A stretch of DNA of 5,322 nt from Verrucomicrobia bacterium TMED56 (GTDB taxonomy: Bacteria > Verrucomicrobiota > Verrucomicrobiia > Opitutales > Seribacteraceae). The stretch spans positions 4,895-10,216 of the forward strand of contig NHDJ01000040.1 in assembly GCA_002167265.1 (NCBI GenBank), read 5' to 3'. Positions 1 to 5,322 of the stretch are shown piece by piece (position 1 is the stretch's first letter; the number at the start of each line of letters is the position of its first letter). The notes below the pieces were generated by a model. That model was not told the DNA's origin. It saw only the letters and a program-made list of their open reading frames with translations, and searched no databases. The position numbers and the translations under genes are program-made.

Positions 1-935
1 TGAGCAATATTTGATGAAACTTGGCCAACGCTAGCAAGCCTTTCCTGTCTTGCAAGTTGCTGTTGGAGCATCAGTAGTTCTTGATTCTTCTTTTCTTTCT
101 CATTAATTTCATCCTGAAGCAAGTGGTTAGTCTTTGCCAAATCGTCAGTTCTTTCCTGCACTCGTTGTTCAACTATAGCTTTGCTTTCCAACAATTCCAT
201 ATTGGTTTCATTAATGGAATCAAGCATGTTGTTAAATACTTTTGTCAATCGGCCAAATTCGTCTTCACTTATTTGCTTTGCCCGAACCTTTAAGTTCTTT
301 TGCGATGAAATCTTCTCAGCTACTGATACGAGTTCTAAAAGGGGACGGCTTAGGCTTCTTTCAAACTCAATAGCAATGAGTAAAACTAAAAATAAAATAA
401 TGATCCAAATTACTAGACTGAGTCTCCAGAAAGAATCCTTTATGGTGTTTAAGTCTTGAAGCGAACGAATGAGAATAACTTCCCCAAGAGTTTGTTCAAA
501 TGATTTTACTGCTCTCGTTATTACTAGGAAGTCACTATTTGATTTAAGGTTATTTACTTCGGACTTATTTGTTATTTGCGGCCACTTATTTTTTAACATG
601 TGCAAATCTTTGCTTTCTGCAAATAAAGATGGTTTGGATTCGGTTGAAAAAATATCTTCTTTCCATATTTGAATAGCGATAATTTCTGAGTTTTCAGTGA
701 TCGCATCTATGAATTCAACTGCAGTTTCTGGGTCATCAAATTCAATGGTTGGTAGAACTTGCCTAGATAATATATTAGCTAATTCATTAGTGTTGGCCAA
801 GATAAGACTTTTATGGGAAATACTTGTCTCATTAGCCAGATAAAGTCCACCGAGAGAGGGCACAAGTAAACTGAGCAAAAGAGTTGCTGAGAGAAATTTC
901 CCTCTAAATGTCCAATTTGAAAATCTAGAAAACAA
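1..935 (-). CDS. Membrane sensor histidine kinase, N-terminal 311 codons (3' end outside window)
   Basis: Senses an unknown periplasmic signal and should autophosphorylate on His before passing phosphate to a response regulator not seen here. I translated the minus strand by eye; the frame is open from an in-frame TGA at 959-957 to the window edge. Reading from TTG at 935: TM helix about residues 13-34; periplasmic domain about 35-169, with a stretch around 75-110 resembling CHASE8-type sensors; TM helix about 170-189; HAMP about 187-240 (SLSRPLLELV, then DEFGRLTKVFNNM); a coiled coil of the EQRVQERTDDLAKTN type about 245-295; then the HisKA H-box RLASVGQVSSNIA, where the window ends inside a CA_ codon that should be the phospho-accepting His. 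There is no ATG in frame near the start; TTG at 935 is the best start, with only a weak purine run before it. It lies 46 bases downstream of the 207-residue gene, probably co-transcribed. Kinase identity is firm; start and sensor type are less so. Confidence 0.9.
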   Translation of the reverse strand, partial: MFSRFSNWTFRGKFLSATLLLSLLVPSLGGLYLANETSISHKSLILANTNELANILSRQVLPTIEFDDPETAVEFIDAITENSEIIAIQIWKEDIFSTESKPSLFAESKDLHMLKNKWPQITNKSEVNNLKSNSDFLVITRAVKSFEQTLGEVILIRSLQDLNTIKDSFWRLSLVIWIIILFLVLLIAIEFERSLSRPLLELVSVAEKISSQKNLKVRAKQISEDEFGRLTKVFNNMLDSINETNMELLESKAIVEQRVQERTDDLAKTNHLLQDEINEKEKKNQELLMLQQQLARQERLASVGQVSSNIA

Positions 936-981
936 AGATTCTTTTTCGCTTAAGGATCAACGCGTAAATCAGTTTGATTGA

Positions 982-1605
982 TTAATCACCCTTATTTGAT
1001 TCACGGATTAACTTAATTGTGCTACGAAGAATTTCTTCGGGAGAGTTTTCGTTTCGCATAACGGTTTCACGAAGAAGTAAAGAGAGTTGGGTGTGTTTTT
1101 CAGATAATTCGTTTGAGTCCAACCTGTAAGAGCACGAAATTGAAGCGGAGGACTTACTTTCCTTATTTCTCTGCTCCAAAAAAGTTGATACCGCAGAATG
1201 GATTTTGTCTTTCGCTGTAAGTTCGTCAAACAGAGCGAGAAAATCGCTTGAAGAAATTTTTGAAAGATAAGAATAATCAAAGACTGAATATGCTCCTGTA
1301 CATCTAGCCGCAAGTAAAGTCTCCAAATCATTTCTGCTGATAAAAGCAGAGTTTTCCGAGATTGCGAATATAGAGAAATCTTGAAACAGACCTGTACGGA
1401 GTAAATAATGAACAGAGGTGCCAAAACAAAGATCAAAGCCTTTAAGGCAATTCAGCGCGTGCCAACTTCTTGGATCTTTCGCATCAATGATCAGTATTTT
1501 TTGCCTTATCTTAGTGGGTTGCTTAGAAACAGAGGATTTAAGAGTACGGAAATCTTCATCAGTAACTATTCCAAGCACGGAGTCTGGAGATTTGGGGTAA
1601 TACAT
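982..1605 (-). CDS. Unrecognised 207-aa protein, possible degenerate receiver-like domain
   Basis: I do not recognise this protein with confidence. It has no signal peptide or membrane helix and looks cytoplasmic. Residues 36-83 read like the first half of a response-regulator receiver: strand KILIIDAKD (36-44), a helix (45-55), strand FDLCFGTS (58-64), a helix, then strand DFSIFAIS (76-83). The acidic D41 after strand 1 is kept, but the position where a receiver carries its phospho-accepting Asp, at the end of strand 3, reads Ala/Ser. If the fold is right it is a pseudo-receiver that cannot be phosphorylated normally. Residues 84-207 are mostly helical and polar, with a Ser/Lys-rich linker near 148-160. 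It starts at ATG without an evident Shine-Dalgarno. Lying 46 bases upstream of the histidine kinase on the same strand, it may be a signalling partner. The open frame is long enough and placed well enough to be real; the fold is inference. Confidence 0.75.
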   Translation of the reverse strand: MYYPKSPDSVLGIVTDEDFRTLKSSVSKQPTKIRQKILIIDAKDPRSWHALNCLKGFDLCFGTSVHYLLRTGLFQDFSIFAISENSAFISRNDLETLLAARCTGAYSVFDYSYLSKISSSDFLALFDELTAKDKIHSAVSTFLEQRNKESKSSASISCSYRLDSNELSEKHTQLSLLLRETVMRNENSPEEILRSTIKLIRESNKGD

Positions 1606-1628
1606 AGGTTATTTAAATTAGGGGATTC

Positions 1629-1660
1629 TTTACAATGTGACCGCTGATTTCTTTTGTCAA
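1629..1660 (-). promoter_or_regulatory. Possible sigma70-type promoter for the 207-aa gene and kinase
   Basis: On the minus strand a perfect TTGACA (1660-1655) is followed 20 bases later by TGTAAA (1634-1629), a 4/6 match to the -10 consensus. Transcription would start near 1622, about 17 bases before the ATG. The spacing is longer than the usual 16-18, so this is only a candidate. It would let the 207-aa gene and kinase be expressed separately from the phosphatase upstream. I see no hairpin terminator between the two genes. Confidence 0.3.
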
Positions 1661-1690
1661 CTATGATAGCCCGTGTAACTTTGGCAAAAA

Positions 1691-2338
1691 CTAAGAAATT
1701 CCTATAAGTGGAAGAAGTGAAAGTAGATTTTTTTCAACTTTTAAGCCACTGGCTAATTTTGTAAGTTCATTATGAGAATGGGTTCCAGTTGAAACGAGCA
1801 GACAATCCATACCTGCATTTACAGCAGTTTTATAGTCATATGGAGAATCGCCAATGTAGAGAGTGTCTTGACTGGAGTGGCCTATTTTCTTGAGGGCATA
1901 TTGTGAAAGAAGCGATTCAGGCTTTTTCCATTCGGTGTCGCTGACTCCGATTGTAAACTCCAAGTATTTATCAAAGCCCAAGAAAGAGCATGCTTTCCGT
2001 GCATGGGGGCCATATTTATTTGTCAGGACGCCAGTTTTGATTCCATGCTTTGAGCAGGCGGATAAAATTTCAATTGAACCTTCTAACGGTTCCAATCCAT
2101 TAAACATTTCTTTTTCAAATATTGGTCGTAAAATCTGTACCGCTTCTTTTGCTTTTTCGGGACCTATGAGTTTACTCATTGTTGTTTCAGATGCACCACC
2201 GACCGCCCGCTTAACTGTTTCGAATTCAGGTGCCGGGTAACCCATTTTTTCAAGAGTCAGTGAAAAAGATTTATGGATGGCTTTGAATTGATCGATCAAT
2301 GTGCCGTCCAAGTCAAAGAGTATTGCCCGAGGCGTCAT
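1691..2338 (-). CDS. HAD-superfamily hydrolase, phosphoglycolate phosphatase-like
   Basis: A cytoplasmic 215-residue phosphatase of the Gph/PGMB-like HAD group, with a typical length for the family. Motif I is FDLDGT (residues 8-13; nucleophile D9, acid/base D11). An alpha-helical cap follows (about 16-80), then motif II VLTN (104-107; T106), motif III in KKPES (K138/K139), and motif IV GDSPYD (163-168) with the Mg2+-binding acidic residues D164 and D168. All catalytic positions are present, so the enzyme should be active. The substrate cannot be read from sequence: 2-phosphoglycolate (housekeeping repair) is the default, but pyrophosphate, sugar phosphates or nucleotides are possible. It starts at ATG with no clear Shine-Dalgarno and is divergent from the lipid-transport operon. 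It is 85 bases upstream of the 207-aa gene on the same strand, so it may head a three-gene transcript. Confidence 0.92.
   Translation of the reverse strand: MTPRAILFDLDGTLIDQFKAIHKSFSLTLEKMGYPAPEFETVKRAVGGASETTMSKLIGPEKAKEAVQILRPIFEKEMFNGLEPLEGSIEILSACSKHGIKTGVLTNKYGPHARKACSFLGFDKYLEFTIGVSDTEWKKPESLLSQYALKKIGHSSQDTLYIGDSPYDYKTAVNAGMDCLLVSTGTHSHNELTKLASGLKVEKNLLSLLPLIGIS
2287..2300. repeat. 14-bp perfect palindrome ATTGATCGATCAAT
   Basis: A perfect 14-base inverted repeat with two GATC sites, lying inside the 5' coding part of the phosphatase gene (around residues 13-17) and 23 bases upstream of a possible -35 box for the transport operon. A partly matching site with the same ATCGAT core lies at 2356-2369. 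The palindrome itself is directly visible; a role as an operator is speculation, since about a third of a site this long would be expected by chance in a window of this size. Confidence 0.3.
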
Positions 2339-2352
2339 AAGTTTACTATAGT
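2323..2352 (+). promoter_or_regulatory. Possible promoter for the lipid-transport operon
   Basis: TTGCCC (2323-2328; 4/6 of the -35 consensus) and TATAGT (2347-2352; 5/6 of the -10 consensus) are separated by 18 bases. Transcription would start near 2359, leaving a leader of about 38 bases before the permease ATG. The elements overlap the first codons of the divergent phosphatase gene. A second -10-like TATACT (2382-2387) has no matching -35. Candidate only. Confidence 0.3.
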
Positions 2353-2379
2353 TTTTTAAATCGATTAATGAATATTGTA

Positions 2380-2407
2380 ATTATACTCCAAATTCAATGA
2401 GTGGCGA
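2380..2407 (-). promoter_or_regulatory. Possible promoter for the HAD phosphatase
   Basis: On the minus strand a perfect TATAAT -10 element (2385-2380) is preceded 16 bases away by TCGCCA (2407-2402), a 4/6 -35 match that falls inside the first codons of the permease gene. Transcription would start near 2373, about 35 bases before the phosphatase ATG. With the opposing candidate at 2323-2352 this gives overlapping divergent transcripts. Confidence 0.35.
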
Positions 2408-3530
2408 AGAGAAAATTCCTTTAGTTGAATATAATCAGGAGGGAGATGTTGTCCGCATTAAGGTTTCTGGTTACTGGAATATTTCCTGCCCAGAAAGGCC
2501 TATGGTTTTACGAAGGTGGCAGTCCTGGTTGAAGCAGTGGAAAGATCAGAAGAAATTTGAGATATCTTGCGATGATTCTATAAAATGGGATTCTTCATTA
2601 GTAGTTTTTCTTCAGAATGCGAATTGTACTTTTGTGAAAAGCGGGAAAGAATTTTCGTTCAAAACCTTGCCTGTAGGTTTGAATCGTCTCTTGACATTAA
2701 GTGATGCAAAATCAACCTTTGTCCCCAGCGACCAAGAAGAGGTGGGTTCACTGGTAAAATATTTAAATCCATACCATTATATTTACAAACCGCTCGAATA
2801 TTGGGGTGCCCTAGTGATTTCGTTTATTGAACTTTGTTCAGGCAGGTCTGTAATGAGATGGCGTGATTTTATCGAGAGTGCCAGAAATTCCGGTGCATCT
2901 GCATTGCCCATAGTGACCCTGATTAGCTTCTTAACTGGACTGACTTTGGCTTTTGTGGGCAGCGTTCAACTGGAAAAGTTTAACGCTAAGATATATGTGG
3001 CAGATTTAGTGAGTTTGGCTATGGTGCGTGAGATGGGAGCATTGATGGTTGGCATTATTATGGCAGGTAGAACTGGGGCTTCCTTTGCTGCAGAAATTGG
3101 GAATATGAAACTTAACGAAGAAATTGATTCATTAAGAACATTTGGGATCTCGCCGATTGCTTTTTTGGTATTACCGAGAACCATGGCGTTGTTTGTTATG
3201 ACACCTCTACTTACCTTGTACGCGGATGCGGTTGGTATTCTTGGAGGACTGACCGTTGGTACTACAGTGATGGGTTTTTCAGCCTTGCACTACCTTGAGC
3301 AAACTCAAGCAGCTCTTACTAGTATGTGGGAAGTTTATTCTGGTGTGTGCAAGAGTCTAATTTTTGGTTTAATAATAGGCTTAGTTGGTTGCTATAAAGG
3401 CATGAACTCCGGTAGAGATTCTGCTTCTTTGGGCAAGGCAGTAACCTCTGCGGTCGTGGTTTCAGTTACATTGATTATTATAGCAGACGCAATTTTTGAA
3501 ACTACCTTCAGTTATTTGGAACTTCGTTAG
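2397..3530 (+). CDS. mlaE: MlaE-family lipid ABC transporter permease with N-terminal STAS domain
   Basis: Inner-membrane permease of a phospholipid-trafficking MCE transporter; a dimer of it should sit between the ATPase and the MCE ring. At 377 residues it is about 110 longer than E. coli MlaE because residues 1 to about 115 form a cytoplasmic STAS-like domain, equivalent to the separate MlaB subunit. That domain keeps a DSS motif (D65-S66-S67) at the place where MlaB carries its conserved Thr/Ser loop. The MlaE domain spans about 150-375, with an amphipathic entry helix (about 150-165), TM helices near 168-190, 205-228, 255-285 and later, and the family signature REMGALMVGIIMAGRTGAS (211-229) followed by AAEIGNMKLNEEIDSL. 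Hydrophobic segments close at about 320-335 and 350-365. The start is ATG without a Shine-Dalgarno; the next gene overlaps by one base. The family call is very secure; the substrate direction is not. Confidence 0.95.
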   Translation: MSGEEKIPLVEYNQEGDVVRIKVSGYWNISCPERPMVLRRWQSWLKQWKDQKKFEISCDDSIKWDSSLVVFLQNANCTFVKSGKEFSFKTLPVGLNRLLTLSDAKSTFVPSDQEEVGSLVKYLNPYHYIYKPLEYWGALVISFIELCSGRSVMRWRDFIESARNSGASALPIVTLISFLTGLTLAFVGSVQLEKFNAKIYVADLVSLAMVREMGALMVGIIMAGRTGASFAAEIGNMKLNEEIDSLRTFGISPIAFLVLPRTMALFVMTPLLTLYADAVGILGGLTVGTTVMGFSALHYLEQTQAALTSMWEVYSGVCKSLIFGLIIGLVGCYKGMNSGRDSASLGKAVTSAVVVSVTLIIIADAIFETTFSYLELR

Positions 3531-4291
3531 TGAGTATGCACCAAAAGAGCGAGGGTCTTATACAAGTTGAGGATCTGGAGTTGGCTTACGGGGAAAATCT
3601 TGTTTTGAAACAAGTCTCATTTCAGTTGATCAAAGGTACTTGCCTGGTGGTAATGGGAGGTAGCGGTTGTGGTAAGAGCACCTTATTGAAGGCAATGGTT
3701 GGTCTCCTTGCTCCTGTAGATGGAAAAGTATTTATAGCAGGTAAGGATTTGTGGGATAGTAATCATACCGAGAGAGCTACAATCTTGAGAAAGTTTGGCG
3801 TTCTTTTTCAAGGCGGTGCTTTATGGAGTTCGATGACGGTTTTTGAAAATGTAGCTCTTCCATTAGAGACATACACTGATTTGAAGGAAGGTGAGGTGCG
3901 GGAAATTGTAAGATATAAATTAAGTTTGGTTGGTTTAGGTGGTTTTGAGAGTTTCTATCCATCAGAGCTCAGTGGTGGGATGAGAAAAAGAGCAGGTCTG
4001 GCAAGAGCTATGGCATTGGATCCTGAGATTTTATTTTTTGACGAACCGTCCGCTGGATTGGACCCGATTACATCAAAAAGGCTAGATGACTTAATCAATG
4101 AACTAAAGGAAAGCTCAGGAATAAGTTTTGTCGTTGTCACCCATGAGTTAGCAAGTATTTTTGAAATTGCGGATCATTCCATCTTTCTTGATGCAGAAGA
4201 AAGGACACTTTTGGAATCTGGTGACCCGAAATCGCTAGTTTATAATAGTAATAACCCTAAAGTTGTAGATTTTTTGACTCGCAATGCTTAA
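3530..4291 (+). CDS. mlaF: MlaF-family ABC transporter ATP-binding protein
   Basis: Cytoplasmic ATPase that powers the MlaE-type permease encoded just upstream. All nucleotide-binding motifs are intact: Walker A GGSGCGKST (43-51), Q-loop Q94 in VLFQGGALWSS (typical of MlaF), ABC signature LSGGMRKR (147-154; the GMRKR form is characteristic of the MlaF/Ttg2A group), Walker B ILFFDEP (167-173; catalytic E172), D-loop SAGLD (174-178) and switch His in VTHE (H205). The length of 253 residues is normal. The GTG at 3530 shares its G with the TAG stop of the permease gene and has a GGA nine bases upstream; an ATG two codons later (3536) is an alternative start. The overlap suggests translational coupling, so the two subunits are made in step. 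Highly confident. Confidence 0.96.
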   Translation: MSMHQKSEGLIQVEDLELAYGENLVLKQVSFQLIKGTCLVVMGGSGCGKSTLLKAMVGLLAPVDGKVFIAGKDLWDSNHTERATILRKFGVLFQGGALWSSMTVFENVALPLETYTDLKEGEVREIVRYKLSLVGLGGFESFYPSELSGGMRKRAGLARAMALDPEILFFDEPSAGLDPITSKRLDDLINELKESSGISFVVVTHELASIFEIADHSIFLDAEERTLLESGDPKSLVYNSNNPKVVDFLTRNA

Positions 4292-4339
4292 CCTGTCATT
4301 CGATTGAGCATTGATTGTTTTGTAAATAATGCCATGATT

Positions 4340-4346
4340 AAGGAAG
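4340..4346 (+). promoter_or_regulatory. Shine-Dalgarno AAGGAAG fixing a TTG start for the MCE gene
   Basis: AAGGAAG (4340-4346) ends three bases before TTG at 4350, with the GGA core five bases away. It supports the TTG as the true start, because the ATG at 4334 is in another frame and meets a TAG after 11 codons. This is the clearest ribosome-binding site in the window. Confidence 0.7.
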
Positions 4347-4349
4347 TTC

Positions 4350-5264
4350 TTGAAAAAAACAGGCAATAGATTTTTGGTAGGTGCTTTTACTGTAGGCGCT
4401 CTGGTTTTGCTCTTAGGCTTTACAGTTTTTACGGGTGGTTTCTCTTCATTCAGGAATCAGAATGAAAGGTTTGTTATGGTTTTTCACGAGAATATGTACG
4501 GTCTTTATGAAGGAGGTAAGGTTACTTTGAATGGGGTGAGAATTGGAAGGGTGGAAAGGTTCTTCCTCGGAGATGCTATCGAAGACGGACCTGTTCCTGT
4601 ACTTGTTGAAATTAACAGAAAACTTGTTCGCCGCCACATGGTAGACTCTGATAATAAGATATTTGATGAAGAGGGTAAATTTAAGGAAGAAATTATTCCC
4701 ACTTTAGTTGGGCAACTTATTCAGGAAAGTTTCGTTACAGGAATTCTTTATGTCAATTTAACTACTGACGAAGACAAGGGAAAACTCTCTGACAGTACGG
4801 TCACTACCTTACATGGATACCCGGAATTGCGCACTAAGAATTCAATTTTAACTGAGTTAAGTGAAAGTATTAATTTCGATAAAATGAGTAAGCAAATTAG
4901 TCGACTGTTAGAACTTGCTACAATACGACTTGAAGAAATTGATTTTTCAAAACTGCAGGGTGAATTTGCCCAAACTAATAAGGTTGTCAGGGAGTTTATT
5001 AATGAGTTCTCGGTTAATTACTCTGAACTTGGACCTAATTTGTCTCAAGCTTCTATTGAAGCTACATCTTTAATGAAAGATATTTCAAAATTATCTTACT
5101 CGATCAATTTAATGGTACAACCTAACTCTGAATTGAGGTTTCAATTTTCTGATACCATGCGAGAAGTAAGCTTAATGTCGAAATCCCTTAAGCGACTAGC
5201 CGACCTTCTGGAAAGAAATCCCCAAGCTTTTTTAATTGGTAAACCTGCAGCTGCAAAAGAATGA
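4350..5264 (+). CDS. mlaD: MlaD-family (MCE-domain) periplasmic lipid-transport protein
   Basis: Membrane-anchored MCE protein expected to form a hexameric ring on the periplasmic face of the permease, with a central channel for lipids. Residues 7-28 are an uncleaved N-terminal TM anchor (FLVGAFTVGALVLLLGF). The MCE domain follows at about 39-138, beginning FVMVFHENMYGLYEGGKVTLNGVRIGRV-like at 41-68 and closing with GQLIQESFVTGILYVNL (121-137), the pore-loop and last strand. Residues 165-290 are long amphipathic helices ending in SLKRLADLLERNPQAFLIGK (279-298), an ending seen in PqiB/YebT-type and other tailed MCE proteins. At 304 residues it is much longer than E. coli MlaD (about 183) but has one MCE domain, unlike PqiB (three). 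TTG start with a good Shine-Dalgarno; 58 bases after the ATPase gene and overlapping the lipoprotein gene by four bases (ATGA). The gene symbol follows the family, not proven orthology. Confidence 0.93.
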   Translation: MKKTGNRFLVGAFTVGALVLLLGFTVFTGGFSSFRNQNERFVMVFHENMYGLYEGGKVTLNGVRIGRVERFFLGDAIEDGPVPVLVEINRKLVRRHMVDSDNKIFDEEGKFKEEIIPTLVGQLIQESFVTGILYVNLTTDEDKGKLSDSTVTTLHGYPELRTKNSILTELSESINFDKMSKQISRLLELATIRLEEIDFSKLQGEFAQTNKVVREFINEFSVNYSELGPNLSQASIEATSLMKDISKLSYSINLMVQPNSELRFQFSDTMREVSLMSKSLKRLADLLERNPQAFLIGKPAAAKE

Positions 5265-5322
5265 AAAGATTTCTCATTACCACATTATTCATTTCTTTGC
5301 TTATTTCTACGGGTTGCGTGAT
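5261..5322 (+). CDS. Lipoprotein, N-terminal 20 codons (probably PqiC-like transport auxiliary)
   Basis: Only the first 20 codons are inside the window. They encode a lipoprotein signal peptide: positively charged MKR, a hydrophobic core FLITTLFISLLI (4-15), then STGC (16-19) with the lipidated Cys at 19. The -3 position is Ser rather than the preferred Leu, which the lipobox tolerates. The ATG overlaps the TGA of the MCE gene (ATGA), so translation is probably coupled. A lipoprotein directly after an ABC-permease, ATPase and MCE gene is usually of the ABC-transport-auxiliary (PqiC/DUF330) family, which docks the MCE protein at the outer membrane. That identity is inferred from position and not from the protein's own domain, which lies beyond the window. 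Confidence 0.7.
   Translation, partial: MKRFLITTLFISLLISTGCV

Noticed and set aside
81..672. Three plus-strand open frames of 67-92 codons
   Set aside because: They lie antisense to the continuous histidine kinase frame, and their translations show no family features.
1025..1039. Inverted repeat CGAAGAA-T-TTCTTCG
   Set aside because: It falls in coding sequence for a Glu/Arg-containing helix near the end of the 207-aa gene; the one-base loop cannot form a hairpin, no T-run follows, and CGAAGAA recurs nearby at 1070-1076, so chance in A/G-rich codons is likely.
1008..1436. A 142-codon minus-strand frame inside the 207-aa gene
   Set aside because: It lies in another frame of the same strand, has no start signal, and its composition looks like an out-of-frame reading; the 207-codon frame fits the spacing of the neighbours better.
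1606..1690. Terminator between the phosphatase and the 207-aa gene
   Set aside because: A short T-run follows the phosphatase stop codon on the minus strand, but I find no stable stem before it.
1890..2240. A 116-codon plus-strand frame
   Set aside because: It is antisense to the phosphatase, whose catalytic motifs are all intact.
4334..4369. ATG mini-ORF upstream of the MCE gene as an alternative start
   Set aside because: It is out of frame with the MCE protein and ends at TAG after 11 codons, and the Shine-Dalgarno is placed for the TTG at 4350.
1..5322. Mobile element, CRISPR array, tRNA or defence system
   Set aside because: No transposase or integrase motifs, regularly spaced repeats, cloverleaf sequence or toxin/nuclease signatures were seen; nearly all bases are accounted for by the genes described.

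Overview
The window is an AT-rich stretch from a Gram-negative (diderm) bacterium. The diderm reading rests on an MCE-type lipid transporter and the start of an outer-membrane-type lipoprotein. The phylum cannot be fixed from the sequence. Start codons are mixed (ATG, GTG, TTG) and only one gene (the MCE gene) has a clear Shine-Dalgarno sequence, so the lineage probably depends only loosely on that signal.

Layout: the left 2.3 kb is transcribed leftwards and the right 3 kb rightwards, with a 58-base divergent intergenic region (2339-2396) between them. On the minus strand, in order of transcription, are a HAD-superfamily phosphatase of the phosphoglycolate phosphatase type (2338-1691), an unrecognised 207-residue protein with a possible degenerate receiver fold (1605-982), and a membrane sensor histidine kinase (935 to beyond base 1). 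The kinase is cut by the window edge exactly inside its predicted phospho-accepting His codon. It is easy to overlook because it has no ATG and no stop within the window, but its frame is open for 311 codons and reads TM-periplasmic domain-TM-HAMP-coiled coil-HisKA.

On the plus strand is a compact lipid-transport operon: an MlaE-type permease with an N-terminal STAS domain (2397-3530), an MlaF-type ATPase (3530-4291, overlapping by one base), a single-MCE-domain MlaD-family protein with a long helical C-terminus (4350-5264), and the first 20 codons of a lipoprotein (5261 onward, ATGA overlap). Together these would form an inner-membrane ABC engine with a periplasmic MCE ring, plus an outer-membrane partner lipoprotein of the PqiC / ABC-transport-auxiliary type, moving lipids between the membranes.

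There is no sign of mobile elements, CRISPR arrays, rRNA or tRNA. The transport operon belongs to known families. The least explained parts are the 207-residue protein next to the kinase and two related ATCGAT-centred palindromic sites around the divergent promoter region.
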